Assembly: GCA_963556145.1 (NCBI GenBank)
Contig: OY744468.1
Span: 3,224,001-3,288,000, forward strand
Source: Hygrocybe punicea
Lineage: Eukaryota; Basidiomycota; Agaricomycetes; Agaricales; Hygrophoraceae
Direction: 5' to 3'
Length of the DNA stretch: 64,000 nucleotides
Part shown: piece by piece, positions 22,307 through 31,803 of the stretch
How positions within the stretch are numbered: position 1 is the first letter of the stretch
Layout: each line of letters opens with the position of its first letter
Translations under genes and position numbers: made by a program
The notes under the pieces: model-generated
What the model saw: only the letters and a program-made list of their open reading frames with translations
What the model was told of the DNA's origin: nothing
Database searches by the model: none

Positions 22307-23593
22307 ATGGACAGTCTCAAGGCTGAACTAGCAGCGAAGCGCAAGGCTCTGCAAGATGAATCCGCCAACGTGGCCCGTCCAACAAAATATATGCGGAGGG
22401 GGGATATAGACAGGTTGCGAGAGGAGCAGGAAGTGAAGACCAAAGAAGCAAACGTGGAAGCACTGTCTAGGTCATACGCCGTTGACAACGATAAAGTCTG
22501 TTACTGCTGCTCTAACTAAAATGCTCACTGAAGAGAGAACAGACTCTTTCCCGGTCTGCTACACATTCACCTCATCCAGTTCCGACCTTTGATGTAGACT
22601 CTCACAAAGCTGAGACTTCATTCAATGTTTCGAATGAGGAGACTATCCGTCGACTGCGCGCTAAGGGCCAACCTACCCGTCTCTTTGGCGAACCAGACAA
22701 GGATCGCCGGCTTCGTTTGCGAGCGCTTGAACTCATTGAAGAGAAGGGTCACGATCGGCAGGCAGGTCAGAATGACTTCAAGAAGGCGTTGGAAGATGTC
22801 GAGAATGTGGAGAGAGAGATGAAGAGCAAGAATAAGGAGAGGAGGAAGGATGACACAGACTTCACTTCTGGTGGAGTCCTGGATTTGGGGCTCATTAAAA
22901 CTGACCCCGATAAACTTTATCCTATTATCTACTATGCGCTCAAGCGAACCTTGAAAGAATGGGAAGCAGCGATGGACGAACGGCTAGGTTTGTATCCATA
23001 CCCTCTGAACAGAGTGATTCTCACTTCTTTATGGCAGAGAACGTCAAACGTTCCACCCAAGGCAAACTCGCAGCAGCGACTCAAGTACAATCTGCAGAAT
23101 ATCTCAAACCGCTGTTCAAAGCCCTTCGTTCAAGGGTCCGTATGCGACCGGTGCATTTTATCCTGTTGATTCAAATTGGTTCTTCAGTCACTTGCAGCGG
23201 ATGTTCTCGCCCGAATGGCGGAAATCGTACATTACATGCAAAAACGGGAGTATCAAAAGGCTAACGATTCCTATCTTCGCCTCTCTATCGGGAATGCACC
23301 ATGGCCTATCGGAGTCACCATGGTTGGGTACGCACAATGGAATATCAATTCCACCCGTTATTAACACCTAGGATATGGCGACAGTATTCACGAACGTTCC
23401 GCCCGCGAAAAAATTTCTTCAGATCAAGTAGCACACGTTTTAAATGATGAAGTTAGCCGGAAGTATATCCAGAGTTTGAAGCGGCGAGCAGTCACCATTC
23501 ATGACATTACACCCCAAATGACTCTCTTTCAGGTTACTAACATTTTCACAAACCAAATACCCACCTGATGATGTTTCCCAGTTAATGGGTTAG
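22307..23593 (+). CDS. PRP18: pre-mRNA splicing factor Prp18
   Basis: Prp18 acts in the second catalytic step of splicing in the nucleus, with Slu7 and the U5 snRNP. The conceptual product of about 337 residues starts [15 protein letters not shown]. It has the short Prp4/SFM-like motif ([20 protein letters not shown]) and the Prp18 helical domain including [14 protein letters not shown], ending in [10 protein letters not shown]. Exons: 22307-22470, 22536-22987, 23038-23135, 23188-23327, 23385-23483, 23533-23593. The first intron could instead be 22496-22533, which also keeps frame. The last intron (23484-23532) restores the conserved C-terminus only if it uses a GC-AG donor. The gene converges on JJJ1 with 95 bp between stop codons. 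Confidence 0.92.
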
Positions 23594-23688
23594 CCACATC
23601 CTGGCGCGTTGTCTTTCTTTACGAGTGATTTTTTTTTCGCATATCATTTATCATCATAACCACAACGTCGTTAGAACCAGGCGACATA

Positions 23689-25758
23689 TCAGTGCTCCGG
23701 CTTGCTTTTCCTACCTTTTGCAGCCTGTTTTCTCCTCTCGTCCTTCGCCGAAGCAAGAGCGTGTCCCGTTTGATTGATATGTCGAAACAACTTTGTCTTG
23801 GTTATGAAGGGTTGTCCACAAACGTTGCATCGCTGCTGCTCAAGCTTTCAAACTTGCGAATAAGTCGCAGATGATAGTGGAATAGACTCACTTGTGGGTT
23901 GACTACATTTTGAGCCAAGCGTTTCTCGAGTTTTGTTAATTCTTTCCAACTACCCTTCACATCAGCGAGGACCTCAATGTCTTCGTCAATGTTACGCGAT
24001 GTAATTCCGCCTTCTCGAGCGAATTTATGAGTGACTTCAATCCGATCGCGGATCTTTTCAGTTTTAGTGCGAGGTTCCGGTGACTGTGTATCATCGGCCT
24101 TGATTCCTTTCTGTTTGGTTTGGCGTTTGGCTTCGTCGTTATCCGGTGGTAAGCCGGTTAATTCGGGAAGAGATGTCGATGAAGGACTAGGCATTACAGT
24201 GGAATCCTCGTCTGGGTTTTCCATTGTGGGGAAAGCACGCATCGGAGGCCTTGAGATCTCAGGTTCTTGAAACTCTTGACTATCTGCCCCTAACCTAAGC
24301 TCTTCTTCATCCATACACATCTCTCTCCTCAGTCTGCCAACCTCTTTCGAATGTTTCTTACTTCGTTCGTGGCTGTCCCAAGCCGCTTCACTTCTGAATG
24401 TTTTAGCACACGCCACACACGCCCACACCTCCAAATCATCGCCTTCGGCAACCGACCACTCGAAATCTTCCTCAGCCTCACGTCTGTCGGCTCTCTGCCA
24501 CTCTTGTTCAACAAACGACAGGGGTTGTTTCCGTTGAAGTCCAACTGTAGTACCAACGCCAGACATGTGTGAATTAGTCCTTTCCTGACGAGTAAGATGC
24601 ACTTTAAACCGAGGATCGCGTTTGCGTACGAATTTGGCTAGAGACTGCGTGAAAAATAGAGCTATGGCTCTAGTTCTATCGATAAAGTCCATGAACGCAC
24701 TCTGACTGTGTTATTGAAATCCCTCCGTGCATCTTCTCGAGCCTTCTGGTTGTCCTTCTCCATCAGTCTAGATGGATGGTAAGCCAATGTAGAAAGAGAG
24801 CGAAGTGATGAGACAGCGAATACCTTCGCGTCCTACGATCGGATGCTTCAAGAAGGTTCCATTGTTCAACCCGTGAAAATTGCTTCAAGGTAGTAAAATT
24901 TAGCCAAACATCGTAAAAATCTTTCACAGCCTTCTCTTGTTCTGCCATCATGTTGTCAGACGTCCAGGACCAACTTGAATAACCAAACGAAGGAAACTCG
25001 ACGTCACACACTAGCGACTCATCGTGAGCAAGTCGCCCGAAGAGATTGCGATAAACAGAGAAAAAGCTCTATCGATAGTGGAACAATTATTCAGCAACGT
25101 CGAAAAAAAGGAATGAGCTAGTACGCGCATGGTTGTCATCACCAAAGCCGGAAAAGACTGAAGAGTTGAAGAATTGGGTGAGATGCCGTGTAGTAAGACC
25201 ACGATCGCGCCGAGGCGGTGCACCATTGCGAATATCTTGCAAGACAGTCTTTGCATCTGGTTCTGGAGCTAACGAGGCTTTATGTGAATCATACCAAGCT
25301 CGTTCCTACTTGGCGGACCTCAATTAGATGACATTTCCTGAGACACTGCACTTACTTCTTTGTCGCTAAGAACCTATGCAGGATTAAGTGTGAGTAGTCT
25401 GAAGAATGATACTCTCGTACCTCATACGCTTGCTGTAGCATAGCGAAACGGCCAGTCGAACCTTCGATATCCTCCTGGTTTTTATCCGGATGATGAATAA
25501 GTGCTAATCTGCGAAAAGCACGCTGGTATCATAAAATAAATCAAGACCATTGTCGGTATGTTTTGATAAAGTGCTGACTCTGATGTCGTCGCCTTGCAAC
25601 CGCCAACAGTAAATTTCTTGTCGAAGGGAGTGGGGATTGAAGAGCTTACCTGTGGCAGTCTCGTCTATCTCCAACAGCTGATAGTAATCCTGACTGCTCA
25701 AAACATTATCTGCATTGTCAGGGGCGTCATTGCGGTTTGCAGATTCACCAGCTCCCAT
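23689..25758 (-). CDS. JJJ1: J-domain protein JJJ1/DNAJC21 family
   Basis: Yeast Jjj1 is a cytosolic Hsp70 co-chaperone that helps release factors in late 60S ribosomal subunit maturation; human DNAJC21 is the counterpart. The 546-residue conceptual product has an N-terminal J domain with the HPD motif ([10 protein letters not shown]), then [35 protein letters not shown], a WSWTS segment and [11 protein letters not shown] first U1-type zinc finger (CVACAKTF ... HERSKKH), an acidic/low-complexity region and a C-terminal finger (CNVCGQPF ... HINQTGH) follow. Nine exons: 25758-25650, 25592-25579, 25522-25421, 25373-25356, 25305-25129, 25068-24824, 24767-24701, 24644-23892, 23844-23689. Exons 2 and 4 are only 14 and 18 nt. 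Intron 5 needs a GC donor to keep the conserved frame. A Harbinger terminus lies 112 bp upstream of the start. Confidence 0.92.
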
Positions 25759-25869
25759 GTCGTTATAAAAAGTGGTTGAAGTTAGTGGTTGACAAATATT
25801 ATTTCTCGGACTTTGCCGAAGGTCACAGACACCTGACCTTCCCACACTACACGTGTCTCAACCACTATT

Positions 25870-25955
25870 AGGCGCCTTCAAATCATGCGGTGGGACACGC
25901 TGTCAGGGTCTATGTTGAACAGCCGGCAAAAGCCCGGCATACCCTCTGAGTTTGA
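25870..25955 (+). repeat. Harbinger left terminal inverted repeat
   Basis: Starts AGGCGCCTTC and runs to about ctgagtttga. It is repeated inverted at 29622-29706 with almost complete identity. It contains an inner palindrome gccggcaaaagcccggc. Confidence 0.9.
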
Positions 25956-26036
25956 ATGTAATAGGTTAGAAAACATAGAATACGACTTGTTGTATTCACG
26001 TTTTATCACCAACTTGCATGGCTCGAGTACGACAAA

Positions 26037-27587
26037 ATGCCTCAACTCCCAAATTCACGTCCTCCGCGTCCTCCTCGACTTCGTGTTACAAAACGGCAAA
26101 TTATGCTTGATTCGCTTCAAAAACGTTACATGGAGACCAACCTCGAACTCGTCAAATATTTGTTATCGGATGACGAGGATAGCGATGTCGATAGCCACAA
26201 TACATCCCAGCCATCCTCTGCTTCAAGCAGTCCCCTTTCATCATGGCAAGGCAGTTCTCCGATCTCTGATCACATTCGTGATAGCTCACCGGCTCCCGAT
26301 GAAATCGACCTCATCACACTCCTTTATGACAGGTTCAAAGTCTTGCAAGATCAACTTCTTTCTACTCACTACCTTCAGCGCGGCATACCAATACCCCGCA
26401 ACTCCCAAATGGATCTCCTCGCGTGGTACAAGGAAAATAGTCCAATTCGTTTCCAGAGGAAGGTCCGTGTCCATCCGGATACTTTCGATCACATCCTCTC
26501 CCTCATCAAGGATGACCCCGTATTCGTCAGTAAATCTTTCAAAGATCAAATTCCTCTCCCTGTCCAACTCAGCATCTTTCTCAACCGTATTGGTCACTAC
26601 AGAAACGCGTCGTCTGTTGATGACATCGCGGAATGGGCAGGAGTTGCACCTGGAACCGTCGTTAATTGCACAAAGCGGTGCATGTTAGCGATCATTAGTC
26701 TTCATGACCGAGCCATGTCCCTGCCGACGGAGAACGAAATACGCTCCTCTAAAGGTTGGAGTGAGAGGAAGGTGATTCCGGAATGGCGGAACGGCTGGTT
26801 GGCCATTGATGGAACAACATTCCCTCTTTTCCAGAAGCCGGGTCTACACGGAGAAGCATGGTTCGACAAGTCTTCGCAGTACTCGATGAACGGTCAATTT
26901 ATCATTCTGCTTCATAATCTTCGCATCATCGACTATTCACTTGGGCACACTGGAAGTGCCCATGACTCCTACGCATTCCAGAGCACCCGCATCTCCTCCG
27001 ATCATCAAACATTCCTCCCTGAACGCGAATGGATGTGGGCCGACTCAGCATACCCAGTCCGACCTTGGTGTGTCCCACCATTTTGGAAACGGCCCAATAC
27101 CGAACTTTCTTGCGAACAAAGACGCTTCAATTACCGTTTATCAACTGTGCGAGTCCGAGCTGAACATGTGATCGGCCTCCTCAAGGGCCGATTCCAATCC
27201 CTCCGCGAACTTCGTATCCAGATCGGCTCTCGCAAACTTCACAAGTGGGCAATTTTATGGGCCCGTTGCTGTGTAGTGCTTCATAATCTTATCATTCAAT
27301 TTGAGGGCGATGACTCCGATACTACATGGAGGGACCGATGCACATTTTCAACCCTACATGATGGCGATGACAGCACTGATCTGGGTTACGATTTCTACAA
27401 CCGTTCGGTTCAGGTCAATGCTGAGGATGGTGAGGAGGATGGGGACACAATGGCAGATGTCGATGATGATGATGATGGCGCTCCCGCCCCTCCGATTGCT
27501 CGGGCAGGGGCAGTATTTCGTGAAAATTTACTGAACGTACTTCTGTCCAGTTGGCTATACGCACCTCCACCTTCTCAGGCAACGTAA
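26037..27587 (+). CDS. Harbinger DDE transposase (DDE_Tnp_4 type)
   Basis: The 516-residue single-exon product begins MPQLPNSRPPRPPRL. A helix-turn-helix-like region (FDHILSLIKDDP to SVDDIAEWAGVAPGTVVNCTKR) precedes the catalytic core. The DDE triad is visible as Asp258 in LAIDGTTFP, Asp336 in MWADSAYPV and Glu376 in VRAEHVIGLLKGRF. An acidic tail follows. The enzyme would cut the element ends and insert them at a 3-bp target, normally together with the companion protein. The frame is intact and the expected catalytic residues are present, so it may be active. Confidence 0.95.
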   Translation: MPQLPNSRPPRPPRLRVTKRQIMLDSLQKRYMETNLELVKYLLSDDEDSDVDSHNTSQPSSASSSPLSSWQGSSPISDHIRDSSPAPDEIDLITLLYDRFKVLQDQLLSTHYLQRGIPIPRNSQMDLLAWYKENSPIRFQRKVRVHPDTFDHILSLIKDDPVFVSKSFKDQIPLPVQLSIFLNRIGHYRNASSVDDIAEWAGVAPGTVVNCTKRCMLAIISLHDRAMSLPTENEIRSSKGWSERKVIPEWRNGWLAIDGTTFPLFQKPGLHGEAWFDKSSQYSMNGQFIILLHNLRIIDYSLGHTGSAHDSYAFQSTRISSDHQTFLPEREWMWADSAYPVRPWCVPPFWKRPNTELSCEQRRFNYRLSTVRVRAEHVIGLLKGRFQSLRELRIQIGSRKLHKWAILWARCCVVLHNLIIQFEGDDSDTTWRDRCTFSTLHDGDDSTDLGYDFYNRSVQVNAEDGEEDGDTMADVDDDDDGAPAPPIARAGAVFRENLLNVLLSSWLYAPPPSQAT

Positions 27588-27768
27588 ATCTCATTTATGA
27601 CATGCGTTTTCTTTTTTTACCGTCTGATTTCTTTTTTCACTCCTTTTCGCGCTACATGTACATACCTCTGTACGATTAACCGTCCCAATAGCGATTTTTT
27701 GGCTATAACATGTATATTGAGACCGAAAGAGACAAAAAAACATAGTACACGACGCAGACAAAACAAAT

Positions 27769-29604
27769 TTAACCCATCCCACCAGAATGCCTGCTTTCAT
27801 CCGCTCCATATAAATCACCACCCTCAGAAGTTCCTGCAGCTCCAATAAGATCAAGGCCCTGTTGGTCTGGCGTTAACTGCAGATTTGGAACCAGTGTATT
27901 GAGGGGCGGAGCCGGGGGCGGAAATCCAACCATTTGGTTTGAAACAGGTGTTTGGCCTTGGTTTTGAGAGCGGAGATGCTTGTACTGGATGTATAACTTC
28001 AGGATATTCTCCTGGGCGTCTTGCTGTTCACGAGCCTTGTTTGCCTGGATCTCCATATGCTCTTTCTCCCACTCCATTGCCGAAGTCGAGTAACGTAGTC
28101 GCAGACTTTCTGTTCTGTACTTCTCGATTTTGACCTCTGCATCCTTCATGATTCGTTGATGTTCACGCTCCTTCCTCCGATCCATCATGTCCACAGTAGC
28201 CATGTAAATGTTATCTAGATTTCCACCTGGGATTTGTTGCTCGAGTTCTGAATAAGATCGTCGTCCACCTGCACGAGGAGGGCCATGTGGAGGTGCGGAA
28301 CCACCACGGCCTCGTGCAGGTGTGCGTAGCAAAGGACGCTGCGTGGAAACAACACTGGAGGGGCCAGGTTCAGGAGGAGGTGTGGCGGCAGGTGAACCAC
28401 TCATTAATGGTGTGATGGGCGATGGGATTGGGCTCGGATAGGGTGAATAACGAGGGGATGATGATGTAGATGCATGACGAAACTCAAGTTGACGCAGGGT
28501 GGAGAAATCAAATGGACCAGATGTTTCCGGCGAATGGATGAATGGACTGGGCGGTGTGGGTGGATTAGAAGATGGATTTCTTATGGGCTGAGTCGCTGCT
28601 GATGCCTGGAAAGATGACTCAAATAGCGATGATGGCAATGACGGATATGGAGCCTGCAAGGGGTGGGGTGGAATTACCGTCCAGGGGTTATTCGGAGCTG
28701 AGACCATATGCCCAAAAGGGAGAGTTTCTTCACCAGGCAGCGTGGCTCTGTCAACCTGCTCCTCAACAACCTCGGCATCCTGGCCATCAGTCATCATATC
28801 GTCAGGTGGCGCTATGTGCGCTGCATTGGGAAATAGCAGCATGTGCGCTTCGACTTGAAGATCTTGACCTGGTTGTGAAGACACAACATGAGGGTTGTAA
28901 CTTGGAATGGATCTCCAATAGCCATGCAGACGAGAAAACCACGGAAAATCGTGCTGAACCTTCACTAAGACATCCGTCTTTGAATCAGTCCCATTTTCAG
29001 GCCTGCAATATTGAGAACACTCACTCGCAAGATTCTGGTGCTCCGGGTGCACGGTTAACTGCTCCCATGTCAAGCCAGAACCTGTGGAGCCGAGGAGTGT
29101 ACATTTCTTGCGATATTTCTTCTTGAGACTTTATTGATGGCATCAGCACCAAGGAAAAAGGCGGAAAAAGATGGAAACAGGTTGCACATACGTAGTAATT
29201 CGATCCGCAACCGATTTTGCGAACTTGGCGGGGTTTGCTTGGTAGTGCCGCAGATAATCAGGATTTCGGTCATTTCCAAAGACGTGTTGTGCAATCATTG
29301 CATGATACACGGATTTCTGTGTTTTGCCAACATCCTGACGACGCCCTTCAGCTCTTGCATCTTGAGTCGAATCGGAAAACAGCATGTGTCGCTCCGCAGG
29401 GTATTCATCCAGCCAGTCGATGAGCCTTTCAGTCCTGGATGAATCATGCGAATCGGACCAGGAAACCTTGAAGGTCTCGACAGCAGCCCCAGGGGTTTGC
29501 TTCTGCTTTCCTTTCAGAGGCATGCGGGGTCGTTTGGTGGATGGAGGTGAACAACGAGGTGAGTTATCAATTGCCCTTCTGCGTTTTCCTACGTTGTTTG
29601 CCAT
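27769..29604 (-). CDS. Harbinger companion protein, Myb/SANT-like
   Basis: Three exons are inferred: 29604-29192, 29128-29025 and 28964-27769, with introns of 63 and 60 nt. The product is about 570 residues. The N-terminus holds a trihelix/Myb-like region: VSWSDSHDSSRTERLIDWL to FAKSVADRITTLKKKYRKK, then LGSTGSGLTWEQL and HDFPWFSRLHGYWRSIPSYN. A long Pro/Ser-rich segment and a coiled coil (MDRRKEREHQRIMKDAEVK onwards) follow. In known Harbinger systems this protein binds element ends and takes the transposase into the nucleus. It converges with the transposase gene inside the same element. Splicing is inferred from frame continuity and was not tested. Confidence 0.88.
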
Positions 29605-29706
29605 ATATCCGTTTCATACTCCAAACTCAGAGGGTATGCCGGGCTTTTGCCGGCTGTTCAACATAGACCCTGACAGCGTGTCCCACCGCATGATTTGAAG
29701 GCGCCT

Positions 29707-30074
29707 ATTATAAGGCTCTAAAGTCTTAAAACCGTGATCCAGCCATAAATCAGTCTCCACCTAGCCTCAGTATCTACAGTATTCAATGGCTCCTTTGAAC
29801 GCTATGGCTCCTTTGAACACTTTCCATTTATTTCAACAGTTTTCAATCCTTCCACCTCAAACTTTCTACTATATGATAGTTGCATTATAGTGCAAGGTTG
29901 GGTATAAAATTTAGAGCAGTTCATTCAGAGATTTCATAAAATAAATCATAGACATTCCATTGTATACACCTATTATTCTAGTATTTTGAGCATATCTAGC
30001 TCAATACTTGACCGTTTTGGATGATCCAGGGCTTAAAATAAAGCTGGCGGGTCCAGAAATCTGTACCCGTACCC
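29707..30074. other. spacer with half of a hAT-like hairpin element
   Basis: No gene. From about 29970 to 30112 the sequence matches one half of the complete element at 51412-51715, including gagcatatctagctcaatac and the cctgtacccgtgca terminus. The other half is missing. The remnant runs into the 5' end of the pogo-like pseudogene. Confidence 0.6.
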
Positions 30075-30112
30075 GTATATGTGGCTATACCCGTGGAAGA
30101 ACCCGCAGGTTC

Positions 30113-31487
30113 ACCTGTACCCGTGCATTTCTCTACGCATAGGCTAGGATATTCGCAAAAGGGGTGGACTGATGGTGAAATTGGAATCCTCTGGATAAAG
30201 CAATTTGATAATCAGACAAAAGACAAGGCCGATGGCCGTTATCGAGTCCTCCTCGTGGATGGACATAACTCACATTATACGCGAGGGTTCTTGGAATATG
30301 CATGGGCACACAAAATTCACATCCTTTGCTATCCTGCACATACAACACACATATACCAGGGACTTGACGTCATTTGCTTTGGTATCTTGAAACGCAAATG
30401 GATGACGGAAAGGGATAAGTTGCTGCGAGAACATGGGGAAGTTGTGGCAAAGCAAAACTTCCTAGCTGTTTATGGACAAGCTCACCTTTGTGCTCTCACT
30501 CCGGAAGTTGTTTCTGCTGCATTCCATAAAACAGGGGTGTGGCCATTCAATCGAGATGTGGTGACAAAGGAGATGATGGCTCCCAGTAAAGAAACCTCCT
30601 GCCAAGGGAGCCTTCCGATACGACCACCAAGCCCTGTGCAAATCATCACCGAAATGGTTTGTCAGTTAATCCGGCCACCTGACCAAGGAGGTGACAGTGA
30701 TGGTGATGGCGACATGAGTGATACTCCTGATGCACCTGGCAGCATCATTCAATCCGCCTTGATGACCTTGCAACAACGTCCGCGGCATTCCTTGTGAATC
30801 CAGCGCTGATTGAATCTACAGCTAATCTTCCATCATTCATCCCTCTGCCTGTATTGCCCATGCGCCAAAGTCATGAATTGCTTGATATCGAGCCAGTCAT
30901 GGAGCGGGAGCGGGAGCTTCAAACTGCTCTGCATGATATGGAGCTTCAGAAGGCATTCTACAAGGGTCAGGTGGTGGGACTGCACTCACAGATAATCCTG
31001 CAAGGGATGTATTGCGATCATGTGCATGGTCAACTAGCAACTCAGGAGAAGAAGAAGAACAAAGGAAAAAGTACCGCTTTGCACACAGATGGTAATGCAC
31101 GCCTTCTCACAGGCAATGAATTCTTCGATCGGGTCGTCCAACATACCGAAGCAATGGAGGCAGCAGCTGTTGAAAAAGATATGCGGAAGCAGAACAAACA
31201 AGCTCATAGGGGGGCAGTGGACAAGTGGAAGGAGGAGGAGGAGGCAAGAAAGAAGAGGAACAGTGAAAAAATGGCTGATTGGAAGGCAAAAGTGGCTGAA
31301 TGGGAGATAGAAAAAGGAGATGCGAAATGAGAAAAACGGTGCATTCAGTGGAAGAAACTGGTTCATGGACCCCTTGAAAAGGCCATTCCAAAGCCCAAGG
31401 CAAGGGAGGAGCATAACGAAGACGACGAACACAGCAGCTCAAGTGACAATGAGCCAGATAGTGATGATTCTGCAGGCGATGAATAAG
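30113..31487 (+). pseudogene. pogo-like (Tc1/mariner) DDE_1 transposase, 5'-truncated
   Basis: The C-terminal half of a DDE_1 transposase is clear: YRVLLVDGHNSHYTRGFLEY (second catalytic Asp), then CYPAHTTHIYQGLDV and FGILKRKW, and TGVWPFN. The N-terminal DNA-binding domain and first Asp are missing, replaced by the hAT-like remnant. A frameshift near 30780 moves the reading to the frame of 30794-31330, a Lys/Glu-rich coiled coil. A TGA at 31328-31330 interrupts the frame, which then runs to an acidic Ser-rich end at 31487. No terminal repeats were found. Confidence 0.85.
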
Positions 31488-31803
31488 GTTGGCATATTTC
31501 CTGTGCCCGTTCAAAGGACGTACTAAACACCCAAAACAGAAATTCATTGATATTTTTGTCTGTAGCCCCCCTTGCCACAATTTTTTTTCCATCATGATAG
31601 TACACATATTAGCAATGAATTTGTGTTGTAGAAGAGTATTGGTAGCATGACATTAATTGTGGTAAGAACAAAAACAATTTTGGTGTTCATAGGAGCCATT
31701 GAATACTGTAAGTCTTATTAGTGGTTATTAGTAGCATATACTAGTAATGTAGTAGTGTCCTAAATATGTTTGGGAATGTCAGTTCTGGTCAGGAACAAGG
31801 GTG
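31488..31803. other. intergenic spacer
   Basis: AT-rich DNA after the transposase remnant. I see no gene or terminal repeat in it. Confidence 0.6.

Larger units (their letters stand above)
25870..29706 (+). mobile_element. PIF/Harbinger transposon, complete copy
   Basis: Terminal inverted repeats of about 85 bp (AGGCGCCTTCAAATCATGCG at the left, its complement at the right) bound a 3.84 kb element. The flanks show ATT on both sides (25867-25869 and 29707-29709), in line with the 3-bp duplications of this superfamily. It encodes an intact DDE transposase on the plus strand and a spliced Myb/SANT-like companion on the minus strand, the usual two-gene set. Near-identity with the copy at 58618 implies recent mobility. 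All proteins needed for transposition appear present. Confidence 0.93.
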
